A stretch of 64,000 nt of DNA from Marinomonas sp. KMM3893. Its GTDB lineage: Bacteria > Pseudomonadota > Gammaproteobacteria > Pseudomonadales > Marinomonadaceae. The translations under genes were made by a program, and so were the position numbers. The stretch covers positions 248,001 to 312,000 of the forward strand of contig NZ_SJSC01000002.1 in assembly GCF_004352855.1 (NCBI RefSeq), given 5' to 3'. Below, piece after piece: positions 54,202 through 63,958 of this stretch; within the stretch, counting starts at the first letter, position 1; the number at the start of each line of letters is the position of its first letter. The notes below the pieces were generated by a model. That model ran no database searches, had not been told where the DNA came from, and worked only from the letters and a program-made list of their open reading frames with translations.

Positions 54202-56232
54202 ATGTCACAGTCCGTATGGGATGCGACCAGCTTACCAACCTTTTCCACGATTGATGTAACGAGCATTGAGGCGGAATTGACAGAGCGCTTGAGTAACACA
54301 CAAGCCGCGATTGATGCGTGCGTGAACGAAAACAGCGATCCGACGTGGGAAAGCCTAGTACTGCCGTTGGATCAGTTGCACGACGACCTTGCTAATTTCT
54401 GGTCGCCTATCAGTCACCTTAACTCTGTTAAAAATACGCCAGAGCTGCGAGAAGTGTACAATGCTTGCTTGCCTAAACTTACCCAGTATTACACAGACTT
54501 AGGGCAAAATAAGGCCTTGTATCAAGCTTACAAAACCTTAGCAGAAAGTGATGCGGCCAAACATCTATCGCCCGCGCAAACCGAAGCCTTAGTACAAACC
54601 ATTCGTGACTTTGAATTGTCCGGTGTTGGCTTAGAAGGCGACGCCAAAAAACGTTATGGTGAAATCAGTCAGCGTTTGTCTGAGCTGAGCAGTCAATTCG
54701 GTGAAAATGTCTTGGACGCCACTCAAGCGTGGAGCAAGTTAATTACGGACGAAAAAGAGTTGGCCGGTTTACCTGACTCTGCGTTAGCACAAGCTAAGCA
54801 AATGGCAGAAGCCAAAGAGAAAGAAGGCTGGTTGTTTACTTTGGATTTTCCATCTTACATGCCAGTCATGAGCTACGCGGATAACGCCGCGTTGCGTGAA
54901 GAAATGTACCGAGCTTTTGCCACCCGCGCCTCTGATCAAGGGGGAGATATCAAGTTTGATAACGCTCCTTTGATTGATGAGATTTTGGCATTGCGTCATG
55001 AAATGGCTCACATTCTGGGCTTTGATAACTACGCTGAATTGTCCGTGGCGACCAAGATGGCCGATAACGGTCAGCAGGTCATCGACTTCTTGCAAACCTT
55101 AGCGCAACAATCAAAAAGCTCAGCAGAACAAGATCTTGCCCAATTAACCGCGTTCGCAAAAGACGAAAATGGTGTCACCGAGTTGAATGCTTGGGATATG
55201 GGGTATTATGCCGAGAAGCTGCGCCAGCATAAGTACAGTATCTCTCAAGAAGAGCTGCGCCCTTACTTTCCAATGAATAAAGTCTTATCGGGACTGTTTC
55301 ACGTGGCACAAACTTTGTTCGGCGTGGATATTCGAGAAGAAAAAGAATTCGATAGCTATAACAAAGACGTACAGCTCTTTACTATCAGTAAAGGTGGAGA
55401 AGACATTTCTCGCTTCTACCTAGACCCTTACTCCCGTGAAGCAAAACGTGGTGGCGCATGGATGGATTCGTGTCGGACTCGTCGTCGTTTGAGCGACAAT
55501 CGTCTGCAGCTTCCTGTTGCTTACTTAGTGTGCAACTTCACTCCGCCAATTGGCGACAAACCTGCCTTACTCACACACGATGAAGTGACGACCTTGTTCC
55601 ATGAATTTGGCCATGGTTTGCACCATATGTTGACGCAAGTTGATGTGTCGTCTGTGTCTGGGATTAACGGTGTCGCCTGGGATGCGGTTGAGCTACCAAG
55701 TCAATTTATGGAGAACTGGTGCTACGAACCAGAAGCCTTGGCCTATATCGCAGGGCATTTTGAAACCAATGAGCCATTACCAGACGCCTTGCTAGAAAAA
55801 ATGCTGGCGGCGAAGAACTTCCAATCTGGTATGCAAATGATGCGTCAGTTGGAATTCTCATTGTTCGACTTCCGTTTGCACCGCGAATACCAAAAAGGCA
55901 TTTCTGTACAATCCGTTATTGACGAAGTGCGTCGTGACGTTGCGGTAACGACACCACCAGAATTTAACCGTTTTCAGAACGGCTTCTCACATATCTTTGC
56001 GGGCGGATACGCTGCGGGTTATTACAGCTATAAATGGGCAGAAGTGTTGTCTGCAGATGCTTTCTCGAAATTCGAAGAAGACGGCATTTTCAATAAAGAC
56101 ACGGGTGCACGCTTCCGTGATACCATATTGGCCAATGGCGGCTCTCGCCCAGCGGCAGAATTGTTTGCTGAATTCCGTGGTCGTGAGCCAAGTACCGACG
56201 CTTTATTGAGACACAGTGGCATTGCAGCCTAG
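54202..56232 (+). CDS. prlC: Oligopeptidase A
   Basis: This 676-residue M3-family zinc metallopeptidase is cytoplasmic and degrades short peptides, including cleaved signal peptides. The HEFGH motif begins at His467 (LFHEFGHGLHHMLTQ). The third zinc ligand, Glu, lies in the following AWDAVELPSQFMENW block. The length is normal. yheV follows after 89 bases, an arrangement also seen in other gammaproteobacteria. Confidence 0.95.
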   Translation: MSQSVWDATSLPTFSTIDVTSIEAELTERLSNTQAAIDACVNENSDPTWESLVLPLDQLHDDLANFWSPISHLNSVKNTPELREVYNACLPKLTQYYTDLGQNKALYQAYKTLAESDAAKHLSPAQTEALVQTIRDFELSGVGLEGDAKKRYGEISQRLSELSSQFGENVLDATQAWSKLITDEKELAGLPDSALAQAKQMAEAKEKEGWLFTLDFPSYMPVMSYADNAALREEMYRAFATRASDQGGDIKFDNAPLIDEILALRHEMAHILGFDNYAELSVATKMADNGQQVIDFLQTLAQQSKSSAEQDLAQLTAFAKDENGVTELNAWDMGYYAEKLRQHKYSISQEELRPYFPMNKVLSGLFHVAQTLFGVDIREEKEFDSYNKDVQLFTISKGGEDISRFYLDPYSREAKRGGAWMDSCRTRRRLSDNRLQLPVAYLVCNFTPPIGDKPALLTHDEVTTLFHEFGHGLHHMLTQVDVSSVSGINGVAWDAVELPSQFMENWCYEPEALAYIAGHFETNEPLPDALLEKMLAAKNFQSGMQMMRQLEFSLFDFRLHREYQKGISVQSVIDEVRRDVAVTTPPEFNRFQNGFSHIFAGGYAAGYYSYKWAEVLSADAFSKFEEDGIFNKDTGARFRDTILANGGSRPAAELFAEFRGREPSTDALLRHSGIAA

Positions 56233-56270
56233 CTGTAGAAAACTGCATAACGAGCGTGGCGAATAACGAA

Positions 56271-56301
56271 ATAGAAAAGTGGCGACGCGCTGCTTTTCTA
56301 T
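56271..56301 (+). promoter_or_regulatory. Hairpin between prlC and yheV
   Basis: ATAGAAAAG-tg-GCG pairs with CGC-tg-CTTTTCTAT. It is directly followed by the yheV ribosome site AAGAGG. It has no following T run, so it may cap the mRNA or dampen read-through. Confidence 0.45.
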
Positions 56302-56321
56302 AAGAGGCAATAGGCAATATT

Positions 56322-56582
56322 ATGACGGTAAAACGCTTTATCGCGGGGGCTGTTTGTCCTCGTTGTAGTGAAATGGATAAAATACGCGCTTGGCGTGATG
56401 ATGACGCTGAAAAACAATATCGTGAGTGTATTTCGTGTGGTTACACGGATGAGCAGTCTACGGTAATACAGGCGCAGCCAACCGAAATTCCAACGCGAGT
56501 GAATACGCCTCACAGCAGCGCGCCAGAGGCTGAAGAAGTGGTGATTAACTTTATTCCGAACCCTGGAATGACGAAGCACTGA
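56322..56582 (+). CDS. yheV: YheV family zinc-ribbon protein
   Basis: This small 86-residue protein has a zinc ribbon formed by CPRC at 12-15 and CISC at 36-39. Its N-terminal block VKRFIAGAVCPRC is typical of YheV. The C-terminal half is Pro/Glu/Thr-rich and probably disordered. The function is unknown. Its place after prlC supports the assignment. A strong terminator follows. Confidence 0.85.
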   Translation: MTVKRFIAGAVCPRCSEMDKIRAWRDDDAEKQYRECISCGYTDEQSTVIQAQPTEIPTRVNTPHSSAPEAEEVVINFIPNPGMTKH

Positions 56583-56621
56583 TCGTCTTTTGCTCTAACG
56601 TTTGCGTTCTAAAACGTATGT

Positions 56622-56656
56622 AAAAACGGAGTCGTGAATAACGACTCCGTTTTTTT
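56622..56656. terminator. Strong bidirectional terminator
   Basis: AAAAACGGAGTCGT pairs perfectly with ACGACTCCGTTTTT around GAATA. A-rich and T-rich flanks lie between yheV and the convergent lipoprotein gene. Confidence 0.92.
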
Positions 56657-56682
56657 ATGGAAAAGGGATTCGCAGTGGTTTC

Positions 56683-57213
56683 TCAGTCTGCGTAGCCACT
56701 ACCAATGGCATTAAATGGCATCTTCAAGCCAAGATCCGGTACTTGCAAACCAATCCAAGTAGGGAAGGTGTTGCTGTTTGGGCCTGGGAACACAGTGTAT
56801 TGATTCGCCCATGGATAGCGGGCCACGGCGTCCGTGATTTGTGGGATCAAGCGCTGGGCTTTTTCGCCTTGTATCGACAATACCTTTTCTGGCTTCGCAC
56901 CATACCAATAGCGATCGGGTGTTTTTGTCTGATATTCATGGAGCGCAGGCAAGCCTCTTTTTACACGCCAGCCAACCACTTCGTAGACATTATATTCTTT
57001 GGCGTTTTGTGGCTTAGTCGCGATCCAAGTGTGTACCGCAAACCAACCTCGCCAACTGAACGCATCCGCCGCATAGACTTCAATAACCGCTTCTTGATCT
57101 GTCTCTGGGTTGGGCGCTATACCTGCCGGCTCACGACTTGCCGTTTGCCAATCATTGTTAGAACAAGCGCTGATTAGCACGGTTAGTAATACGATTCCAA
57201 TGTGTTTTAGCAC
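56683..57213 (-). CDS. DUF3750 lipoprotein
   Basis: This 176-residue protein has a lipoprotein signal (VLISAC, with the lipid-attached Cys17). The DUF3750 domain follows, with blocks FAVHTWIATKP, VYEVVGWRV, DRYWYGAKPE and FPGPNSNTFPTWIG. It is probably anchored to a membrane facing the periplasm. The function is unknown. It shares a bidirectional terminator with yheV and has no other operon partner. Confidence 0.82.
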   Translation of the reverse strand: MLKHIGIVLLTVLISACSNNDWQTASREPAGIAPNPETDQEAVIEVYAADAFSWRGWFAVHTWIATKPQNAKEYNVYEVVGWRVKRGLPALHEYQTKTPDRYWYGAKPEKVLSIQGEKAQRLIPQITDAVARYPWANQYTVFPGPNSNTFPTWIGLQVPDLGLKMPFNAIGSGYAD

Positions 57214-57506
57214 CTTCTCATTCCTTGTTTGTTTTTGGGTAGTATCGCGTGTTGCTTACTCAGAGTACAAGTGTCTGTATTAGTGCCCGAAATGATCATT
57301 TTTTTGTATGTTCGATCAGACTAATGCACGTGATAAAAGCAAAAATACCGCTCGCCATCCGTGACGCGATCGACTGGTATCGGTCAATTAAAGAGGATTT
57401 ATCCTTCAAATCGCAAAATTTGGGAAGAAAACGCCCACAAATGGTTCATTTATGGGACGTGATGTTTTAAGGTGCCCCACTTAAAAAATTTGATGGATTT
57501 TTTCCC

Positions 57507-58724
57507 ATGACTTCAAATACGACCCCGTCCTTGTTTCAACGCTACATGAAAGGCAGCTTAGTCCTGCAAATTATCATTGGTGTGCTGTGTGGTATTGCAC
57601 TAGCGTATGCGTTACCCAGTGCCGCTCAGTCTGCTGGTTTACTCGGTGGATTCTTTGTCAAAGCGCTGAAAGCCATTGCGCCTGTGTTGGTGTTTATTTT
57701 GGTGATGGCCTCGATTGCCAACCACAAACAAAATGAACAAACCTTTATCCGTCCGGTACTGGTTTTGTATGGTGTTGGTACATTGATTGCGGCGTTTGTT
57801 GCTGTGTTGTTTAGTTATGCCTTCCCTACTCAGTTGGATCTAGTCACCGCGGATTTGAGCCGTTCTGCCCCTCAAGGTATTGCTGAAGTACTGCATACTT
57901 TGTTTTTTAATATGGTTGATAACCCAGTGAATGCGTTGGTGAAAGGCAACTATATTGGCATTTTAACGTGGGCTGTTTGTTTTGGTATCGGTTTACGTCA
58001 TGCGTCTGATGCGACCAAAGATCTGTTGCAGAACCTAGCCGACAGCGTCACCACAGTGGTGGGCTTTGTGATTCGCTTAGCACCATTTGGTGTGTTTGGT
58101 CTGGTCGCGAATACGATTGCCACAACGGGCTTTAGTGCCTTGTTAGGTTACTCACATTTGTTGCTAGTATTGATCGGCTCTATGCTGTTTATTGCCCTAG
58201 TGACTAACCCGATTTTAGTATTTTTGAGCACGCGTCAAAACCCTTATCCTTTGGTGTTTCAATGTTTAAAAGAAAGTGGTGTGACCGCTTTTTTCACCCG
58301 CAGTTCAGCAGCCAACATTCCGGTAAACATGGATTTGTGTAAACGCTTAAAACTAGATGAAGACACCTATTCTGTGTCGATTCCTCTGGGTGCGACCATC
58401 AATATGGCAGGCGCGGCGATTACGATTACGGTATTAACCTTAGCCGCCGTGAATACATTAGGCATTCCAGTTGATTTCGCTACTGCGATTCTATTGAGCT
58501 TTATCGCGGCTGTGTCCGCCTGCGGTAGTTCTGGTGTAGCGGGTGGGTCGTTATTGCTGATTCCTTTGGCTTGTAGCTTATTTAACATTCCTAATGATGT
58601 GGCAATGCAGGTTGTGGCCGTCGGCTTTATTATTGGTGTCTTGCAGGATTCTGCAGAAACCGCACTTAATAGTTCGACCGACGTATTGTTTACAGCAGCG
58701 GCATGCCGTGCGGCACAACGCTAA
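57507..58724 (+). CDS. sstT: Serine/threonine:sodium symporter SstT
   Basis: This 405-residue DAACS-family symporter is of the SstT type. The substrate-loop block is [19 protein letters not shown], and the helix 7 motif reads [16 protein letters not shown] in place of the NMDGTA of glutamate carriers. Those two features set SstT apart from the glutamate/dicarboxylate symporter at 25672. The protein imports serine and threonine with sodium. A terminator follows. Confidence 0.93.
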   Translation: MTSNTTPSLFQRYMKGSLVLQIIIGVLCGIALAYALPSAAQSAGLLGGFFVKALKAIAPVLVFILVMASIANHKQNEQTFIRPVLVLYGVGTLIAAFVAVLFSYAFPTQLDLVTADLSRSAPQGIAEVLHTLFFNMVDNPVNALVKGNYIGILTWAVCFGIGLRHASDATKDLLQNLADSVTTVVGFVIRLAPFGVFGLVANTIATTGFSALLGYSHLLLVLIGSMLFIALVTNPILVFLSTRQNPYPLVFQCLKESGVTAFFTRSSAANIPVNMDLCKRLKLDEDTYSVSIPLGATINMAGAAITITVLTLAAVNTLGIPVDFATAILLSFIAAVSACGSSGVAGGSLLLIPLACSLFNIPNDVAMQVVAVGFIIGVLQDSAETALNSSTDVLFTAAACRAAQR

Positions 58725-58749
58725 TCTCATCTCTTGATGTCGTGAGTCA

Positions 58750-58784
58750 GAAAGCCGCGCAGTGTCGCGGCTTTCTTCGTTTTA
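58750..58784 (+). terminator. Terminator after sstT
   Basis: GAAAGCCGCG pairs perfectly with CGCGGCTTTC around six bases. TTCGTTTT follows. Confidence 0.88.
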
Positions 58785-58794
58785 GGGAAGGTGA

Positions 58795-60420
58795 TTAGGC
58801 GTGTGTTTTCTTGAGCGGTTGTGAGATCAGTAGCTTACCTATTTCTTCGGCGAGGACTGGGCGTGAGTAGAGCCAGCCTTGGCCGATCGCATTGGGGCTT
58901 CGCTCCAGAATATAATCCTCTTCACGTTGCTCTTCTATGCCTTCAAACACCACGTGCATTTTCAGGTTTTCAATAAGTTGGAAAATGCCATTGAGCATGT
59001 TTTGATTGATGGAGTCGGTGCCGATGGCTTGAGTAAACATCTTGTCTATTTTGATCTCGTCTGCTTCCAGTGCGCTCAACCAAGAGAGGTTGGAGTAGCC
59101 TGTACCGAAATCATCCAATGAAACTTGATAGCCCTTTTTGACGAACTGTTTTGTCGTGTTCGACATGGCGTCTTGGTCGGCAGCAGAGCGTTCGGTAATT
59201 TCAAAAATGAGCTGTTCTGGTCGAATGCCATGCTGCTGTACTAGGTCATCAATAAATAACAAGAATTGAGAGTCTGTTAAATCTTGAATCGATAAATTAA
59301 TACTGACAAAGAAGGCTTTATTGTTCACCAAATAGTCGCGCATGTCAGAGAGCGTTTTTGACACAATCAGCTTAGTCAGTTCTTTAATCTGATTATTTTG
59401 CTCGGCTAAGGCGATAAATACATCAGGGGAGACATAGCCATATTCCTCATCATTCCAACGGGCTAATGCTTCGACACCGATTATCATTCCTGATTGTAAC
59501 TGTATTTTGGGTTGGTATTGAACGTGCAATAGTTTCTTATCAATAGCCTGTTTGAGTCGTGCACCAAGAGAATTTTTTCGCAGACGTGCAAAGGACAATA
59601 ACAGGGAAAGAATGCCACCAAATAAAAAACCGATGACGATAATAATAGCATGGTAGGTGTTTGAAATACCGAATATCCCTAATTGAGAATCCGTCGCTGT
59701 GGTGCAAATAACGGTACTGCCTTGCGTGCAAAGCTGAGTTTGTATTTGACGTCCTTTGACAGGCAACCAGAAAAAAGGATCTTCTTTCTTTTTCAGTAAT
59801 TCAATGGCTTGTTGTTTAGTGAGGTCGCCAAAAGTTTTATAAATGTAATCGCTGTGCTTAGTCGTCAAAACTGCGGCAATAAACTCAGGGTTATGGGGTA
59901 AGTTTTTAAAAACATAATGAGAGACGAACGCAATACTATTGCGACGCGCGATGGCATTACTGGTGATGCCTTCTGTCGGAATGTCTTTCAATCTTTTCCA
60001 AAATTGATAACCATCTGGCGTGAGTTCACTAAAGTGTGGCAGTTTCTTTTGCTCTGCTAAGAGTCCCCAGCCAGCCGTGCATTCTATTGCGCCGTTTTTG
60101 ATTCGGCCTATGTCATGAATAAAGTCGTAGTTCCACAGACTTTCACGAAGATACTCAATGTCTTCTGGTGAACATTGTTCAAACTGAGATTGTTGAGCAA
60201 ATTTTAATGAAAGGCGACTTTCTTTATTGGCCTGTAGTCCGCGATTTAGGATTGCCTCAGAGTACCCCCGTAGAAACTCACGCTCATGTTTTATAATAAC
60301 CACATGAACCACACTGATGGCGATCACTGTCCCTAATAATCCTGATAGTAATGCCATCCAGTGCATTTTTTTAGGCAAAGAAAAAAAGCTAGAAGCGGTA
60401 GGCTGAAAAGCGCTGTGCAT
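58795..60420 (-). CDS. CSS-motif EAL c-di-GMP phosphodiesterase
   Basis: This 541-residue inner-membrane protein has two helices (about 22-44 and 255-280) around a periplasmic CSS-type sensor. Its motif Cys-Ser-Pro starts at Cys83 (EQCSPEDI), with a second cysteine in GAIECTAGW. The EAL domain follows, with GVEALARWN, NLSIQDL, ITERSA and DDFGTGYSNL intact, so phosphodiesterase activity is expected. In E. coli such proteins are controlled by disulfide formation in the periplasm. It stands alone, convergent with sstT. Confidence 0.9.
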   Translation of the reverse strand: MHSAFQPTASSFFSLPKKMHWMALLSGLLGTVIAISVVHVVIIKHEREFLRGYSEAILNRGLQANKESRLSLKFAQQSQFEQCSPEDIEYLRESLWNYDFIHDIGRIKNGAIECTAGWGLLAEQKKLPHFSELTPDGYQFWKRLKDIPTEGITSNAIARRNSIAFVSHYVFKNLPHNPEFIAAVLTTKHSDYIYKTFGDLTKQQAIELLKKKEDPFFWLPVKGRQIQTQLCTQGSTVICTTATDSQLGIFGISNTYHAIIIVIGFLFGGILSLLLSFARLRKNSLGARLKQAIDKKLLHVQYQPKIQLQSGMIIGVEALARWNDEEYGYVSPDVFIALAEQNNQIKELTKLIVSKTLSDMRDYLVNNKAFFVSINLSIQDLTDSQFLLFIDDLVQQHGIRPEQLIFEITERSAADQDAMSNTTKQFVKKGYQVSLDDFGTGYSNLSWLSALEADEIKIDKMFTQAIGTDSINQNMLNGIFQLIENLKMHVVFEGIEEQREEDYILERSPNAIGQGWLYSRPVLAEEIGKLLISQPLKKTHA

Positions 60421-60831
60421 TAGATATAGGGCTCTATTTAGAAGGGTTAATATGGAGCAGGGGCTCAGGAAGCGCGCATAATATAGAAAACACTCATGAT
60501 AATTGTGCGTTGTTTGTGTAAATATGAAGCTTTTTGTTAACAGAGTTGTTTATTATTATTTCGTCATTCTTTATTACACATTAATGCGATACTTCTGTCT
60601 TTTTTGTCCTCTTTTTATCCTAATTAATCGCCACTATGATGGACTTTTGCTGATGATTTTAACGTTCGTGCGGGATGTTGTTTTGATCAGTAATAAAATA
60701 TGCACTAAGTATTAATACGTAGTGGCTCATGTTTTTTTGCGTATTCATACGAATAGCTTACAAATCCCCAGTGAGTGATTATCCTGTCTGCTTGATCCCG
60801 TTTTAAAAATAATAAACAACAGGACACAAAG
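60421..60831. other. AT-rich divergent promoter region
   Basis: This 411-base gap lies between the EAL gene and the TRAP operon. The TRAP binding-protein ribosome site (CAGGACAC) ends it. I see no credible gene; a 70-codon frame at 60503 is a low-complexity hydrophobic reading of AT-rich DNA. Confidence 0.4.
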
Positions 60832-61917
60832 ATGAACTCTTTAAAAATAACGACATTAGTGGCTGCTGCGGCAGTGACTATGACTACTTTCTCCATGTCT
60901 TCTACTGCTGCTGACAGAGTATATAAACTGAAGATGGCAGAAACATGGACAACAAACTTCCCTATCTTTGGCGATGCGCCACGTAATATGGCTCGCATTG
61001 CAGACGAAATGTCTAACGGTCGTCTAAAAATCACCATCGACTCTGCGAACAAACACAAAGCGCCTTTTGGCATCTTTGATATGGTTCGTTCTGGGCAATA
61101 CGATATCGGCCACTCAGCGTCTTATTACTGGAAAGGTAAAGTAGCCAACACACTGTATTTCACGACTATGCCATTTGGTATGACCGCCCCTGAGCAATAT
61201 GGCTGGTTCTACGAAGGTGACGGCATGAAGTTAATGGAAAAGGTTTATAAGCCATTTGGCCTATTGTCTTTCCCAGGTGGTAATACCGGCATGCAAATGG
61301 GTGGTTGGTTTAAAAAAGAAATCAACACTGTGGATGACCTGAAAGGTCTGAAAATGCGTATTCCAGGGTTTGCTGGTGAAGTGCTTGCGAAACTGGGCGC
61401 GAAGCCAACGAACATTCCACCAGGTGAGCTATACACAGCACTAGAGCGTAATACCATAGACGCACTAGAGTGGGTTGGTCCTTCTCTTGATTTGCGTATG
61501 GGTTTCCACAAAATCGCACCTTACTACTACACAGGTTGGCATGAGCCAGCGACTGAGTTGCAGTTCTTAGTGAATGAGCGTACTTGGAAGCGTTTACCAG
61601 ATGACCTGCGTGAAATCCTTCGTGTTTCTATGAAACTGTCTGCTTATGACATGTACATTCAGTCTTACCATGAAAGTGGTGTGAACTGGGCGACGATGAA
61701 AACAGACTTCCCAAATATTCAGGTTAAAACCTTCCCTACTCCTGTGCTAAAAGCCATGAAAAAAGCTAACGACGAATTGTTGGCAGAAGCGGCCGCGAAA
61801 GACCCTCTTACTAAAGAGATTCTAGACTCGCAAAAAGAGTACATGAAAACGGCCCGTGTTTGGACGAACATCTCTGATCGTGCTTACCTTGAAAGTTTAG
61901 ACAGTATCTCTGAATAA
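60832..61917 (+). CDS. TRAP transporter solute-binding protein (DctP/TakP-like)
   Basis: This 361-residue periplasmic binding protein has a signal peptide (cut near STAA-DRVYK). The DctP-family block reads LERNTIDALEWVGPSLDLRMGFHK; in TakP-like proteins the acid and aromatic residues here hold 2-oxo acids. The sequence recalls the mannitol/chloroaromatic or 2-oxoacid group, so a carboxylate substrate such as pyruvate or lactate is likely but not shown. It is the first gene of a complete three-gene TRAP operon. Confidence 0.92.
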   Translation: MNSLKITTLVAAAAVTMTTFSMSSTAADRVYKLKMAETWTTNFPIFGDAPRNMARIADEMSNGRLKITIDSANKHKAPFGIFDMVRSGQYDIGHSASYYWKGKVANTLYFTTMPFGMTAPEQYGWFYEGDGMKLMEKVYKPFGLLSFPGGNTGMQMGGWFKKEINTVDDLKGLKMRIPGFAGEVLAKLGAKPTNIPPGELYTALERNTIDALEWVGPSLDLRMGFHKIAPYYYTGWHEPATELQFLVNERTWKRLPDDLREILRVSMKLSAYDMYIQSYHESGVNWATMKTDFPNIQVKTFPTPVLKAMKKANDELLAEAAAKDPLTKEILDSQKEYMKTARVWTNISDRAYLESLDSISE

Positions 61918-61925
61918 CCCTCTAC

Positions 61926-61962
61926 GACGCACGACGAGCCAATCTCGTTGTGCGTCTTTTCT
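61926..61962 (+). terminator. Intercistronic hairpin between dctP-like and dctQ-like genes
   Basis: GACGCACGACGAG pairs with CTCGTTGTGCGTC (one G:T) around CCAAT. TTTTCT follows. It lies only 9 bases past the stop and 12 bases before the next ATG, so it may allow partial read-through. Confidence 0.75.
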
Positions 61963-61973
61963 AGGAGTTTTGC

Positions 61974-62513
61974 ATGTTTTTAACAAACCTAGAGAGAGGA
62001 ATCACTCGTTTCTCTAATCTGCTTGGTAGTATTTCAACTATCTTGCTAATCGCGTTGTTGTGTAATGTCTTTTACGACGTCTTATTGCGCTATGCCTTCA
62101 ATGATGTGTCGATTGCGATGCAAGAGCTTGAGTGGCACCTGTACTCAGCGATTTTCTTATTAGGCATCCCTTACGGTATCCAACATGGCGGTCATGTCCG
62201 TGTTGATTTGATTTATGAAAATTTGTCCATCAAGAAGCGTGCTTGGATCGATTTATTTGGCTGTGCCTTTTTCATGCTGCCGTTTACGTTATTGGTTGGC
62301 TATTACGGTATTGGTCACGCACAAGAAGCGTTTGCTTTAGGTGAAGGCAGTGGTGACCCAGGTGGTCTACCGTATCGCTGGATTATCAAAGCCGTAATTC
62401 CATTTGCTTTTTTCTCCATGGCCATCAGTGGCGTGGGTATGATGATTCGTTCTATTAATGCCATTCGCGGTATCAGCGAAGATGGCTTTAAGAACCCACC
62501 GATTCAACACTAA
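61974..62513 (+). CDS. TRAP transporter small permease (DctQ type)
   Basis: This 179-residue protein with four hydrophobic helices is the small membrane subunit. The first block, LLCNVFYDVLLRYAFNDVSIAMQELEWHLYSAIF, and the HGGHVRVDL loop are typical. The ribosome site AGGAG lies in the base of the preceding hairpin region. It is followed 33 bases later by the large permease gene and works with it. Confidence 0.92.
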   Translation: MFLTNLERGITRFSNLLGSISTILLIALLCNVFYDVLLRYAFNDVSIAMQELEWHLYSAIFLLGIPYGIQHGGHVRVDLIYENLSIKKRAWIDLFGCAFFMLPFTLLVGYYGIGHAQEAFALGEGSGDPGGLPYRWIIKAVIPFAFFSMAISGVGMMIRSINAIRGISEDGFKNPPIQH

Positions 62514-62546
62514 GCGCACTTCCAGCTCATTGCATATAGGTCATTT

Positions 62547-63836
62547 ATGATTGGAATTATTATGTTTTTCGTTGCCTTAGCTATGTTGATGCTAGGGTTC
62601 CCCGTCGCTTTTACGTTTGGCGGTATTGCACTGATCTTTGGCGTCTTTGCCGAAGGTTTCGACATGTTTGCTTTTATGCCTTTTAGGATTCAAAGCTACA
62701 TGGAAAACACCACCATGATGGCGGTGCCTCTGTTTGTTTTCATGGGGATTGTGTTACAGAAAACACAGCTTGCTGAGCAGTTGCTGGAAGCAATGGGCAA
62801 GTTGTTTGGCCGCGTACGTGGCGGCTTGGCGATTTCTACTATTTTGGTCGGTGCGCTGTTGGCGGCTTCGACGGGTGTGGTTGGTGCCAGCGTAGTGGCG
62901 ATGGGACTCATCTCCCTCCCTGTTATGCTGAAGTACAAGTACAATAAATCCCTTGCCTGCGGCACCATTTGTGCCTCTGGTACGCTTGGACAGATCATTC
63001 CTCCATCGATCATTTTGATCATTCTTGGCGATGTATTGGGGATTCCTGTTGGCGACTTGTTCCACTCTGCGATCCTGCCTGGCATGGTGTTGATCGGTTG
63101 TTACATTGTTTATATTTTGATTCTGACCTTCCTAAAACCGGAATTAGCTCCGGCGTTACCTGAAGATCTAGATGATGAAACTCGCGCGCAGCAAATCATC
63201 AGCGCGCTTAAAGCCATCATTCCGCCATTGGCATTGGTATTGGTGGTATTGGGTTCTATTTTCACCGGGATTGCGACACCAACAGAGTCTTCTGCATTGG
63301 GTGGCGTTGGCGCGATTGTTCTGGCGTTGTTGTACCGTAAGTTTAACTGGAAAATGCTGTATTCAAGCAGTATGGAAACAGTGAAAGTTACCGCCATGGT
63401 ATTCGCTATCTTGATGGGCGCAACCGCCTTCTCTATGGCCTTTAGTTACACCGGTGGTGATCAAATAGTTGAAGAAGTGTTATTGAATCTACCAGGCGAA
63501 AAATGGGGGTTCATCATTTTAGCCATGGTTGCCATTATGATTCTGGGCTTCTTTATCGATTTCGTCGAAATTGCGTTCATTATTGTGCCAATCTTGGCGC
63601 CTGTTGCTGAGGCATTGGGCATCAATATGGTGTGGTTTGCGATTCTGATTGCGATGAACTTGCAGACGTCTTTCTTAACACCTCCCTTTGGTTTTAGTTT
63701 ATTCTATCTCAAAGGGGTCGCCCCAAGTTCAATCAAGACGACGGATATTTATAAAGGGGTCATGCCTTTTATCCTGATCCAAGTATTGGTGCTTGCAAGC
63801 CTTATGATCTTCCCTGAATGGTATGGCATGAGCTAA
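62547..63836 (+). CDS. TRAP transporter large permease (DctM type)
   Basis: This 429-residue large TRAP permease has about 12 helices, with blocks GTLGQIIPPSIILIILGD and FLTPPFGFSLFYLKG. It completes the TRAP operon with the binding protein and small permease. The sequence clearly differs from the large permease at 470, so the two systems probably import different carboxylates. Confidence 0.94.
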   Translation: MIGIIMFFVALAMLMLGFPVAFTFGGIALIFGVFAEGFDMFAFMPFRIQSYMENTTMMAVPLFVFMGIVLQKTQLAEQLLEAMGKLFGRVRGGLAISTILVGALLAASTGVVGASVVAMGLISLPVMLKYKYNKSLACGTICASGTLGQIIPPSIILIILGDVLGIPVGDLFHSAILPGMVLIGCYIVYILILTFLKPELAPALPEDLDDETRAQQIISALKAIIPPLALVLVVLGSIFTGIATPTESSALGGVGAIVLALLYRKFNWKMLYSSSMETVKVTAMVFAILMGATAFSMAFSYTGGDQIVEEVLLNLPGEKWGFIILAMVAIMILGFFIDFVEIAFIIVPILAPVAEALGINMVWFAILIAMNLQTSFLTPPFGFSLFYLKGVAPSSIKTTDIYKGVMPFILIQVLVLASLMIFPEWYGMS

Positions 63837-63855
63837 ATCAAAGGGTAATATCACG

Positions 63856-63896
63856 AAAAGCGGGGGTGCTTCAGACGATGGTACCGCCGCTTTTTT
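63856..63896 (+). terminator. Terminator after the TRAP operon
   Basis: AAAAGCGG pairs with CCGCTTTT across a 23-base loop that itself has GGTACC. Six T follow. Confidence 0.6.
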
Positions 63897-63958
63897 GTTT
63901 CTGCGGCCTTCGCATTATTTAATCAGTTGTTATCCAATCATCATAAGCAGGCCTTCGT

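Noticed and set aside
57249-57470. 73-codon frame upstream of sstT
   Set aside because: No ribosome site lies before either possible start, and the sequence is not recognised. It may be leader DNA.
60503-60715. 70-codon hydrophobic frame before the TRAP operon
   Set aside because: It is biased Phe/Tyr/Ile translation of AT-rich promoter DNA without a ribosome site.
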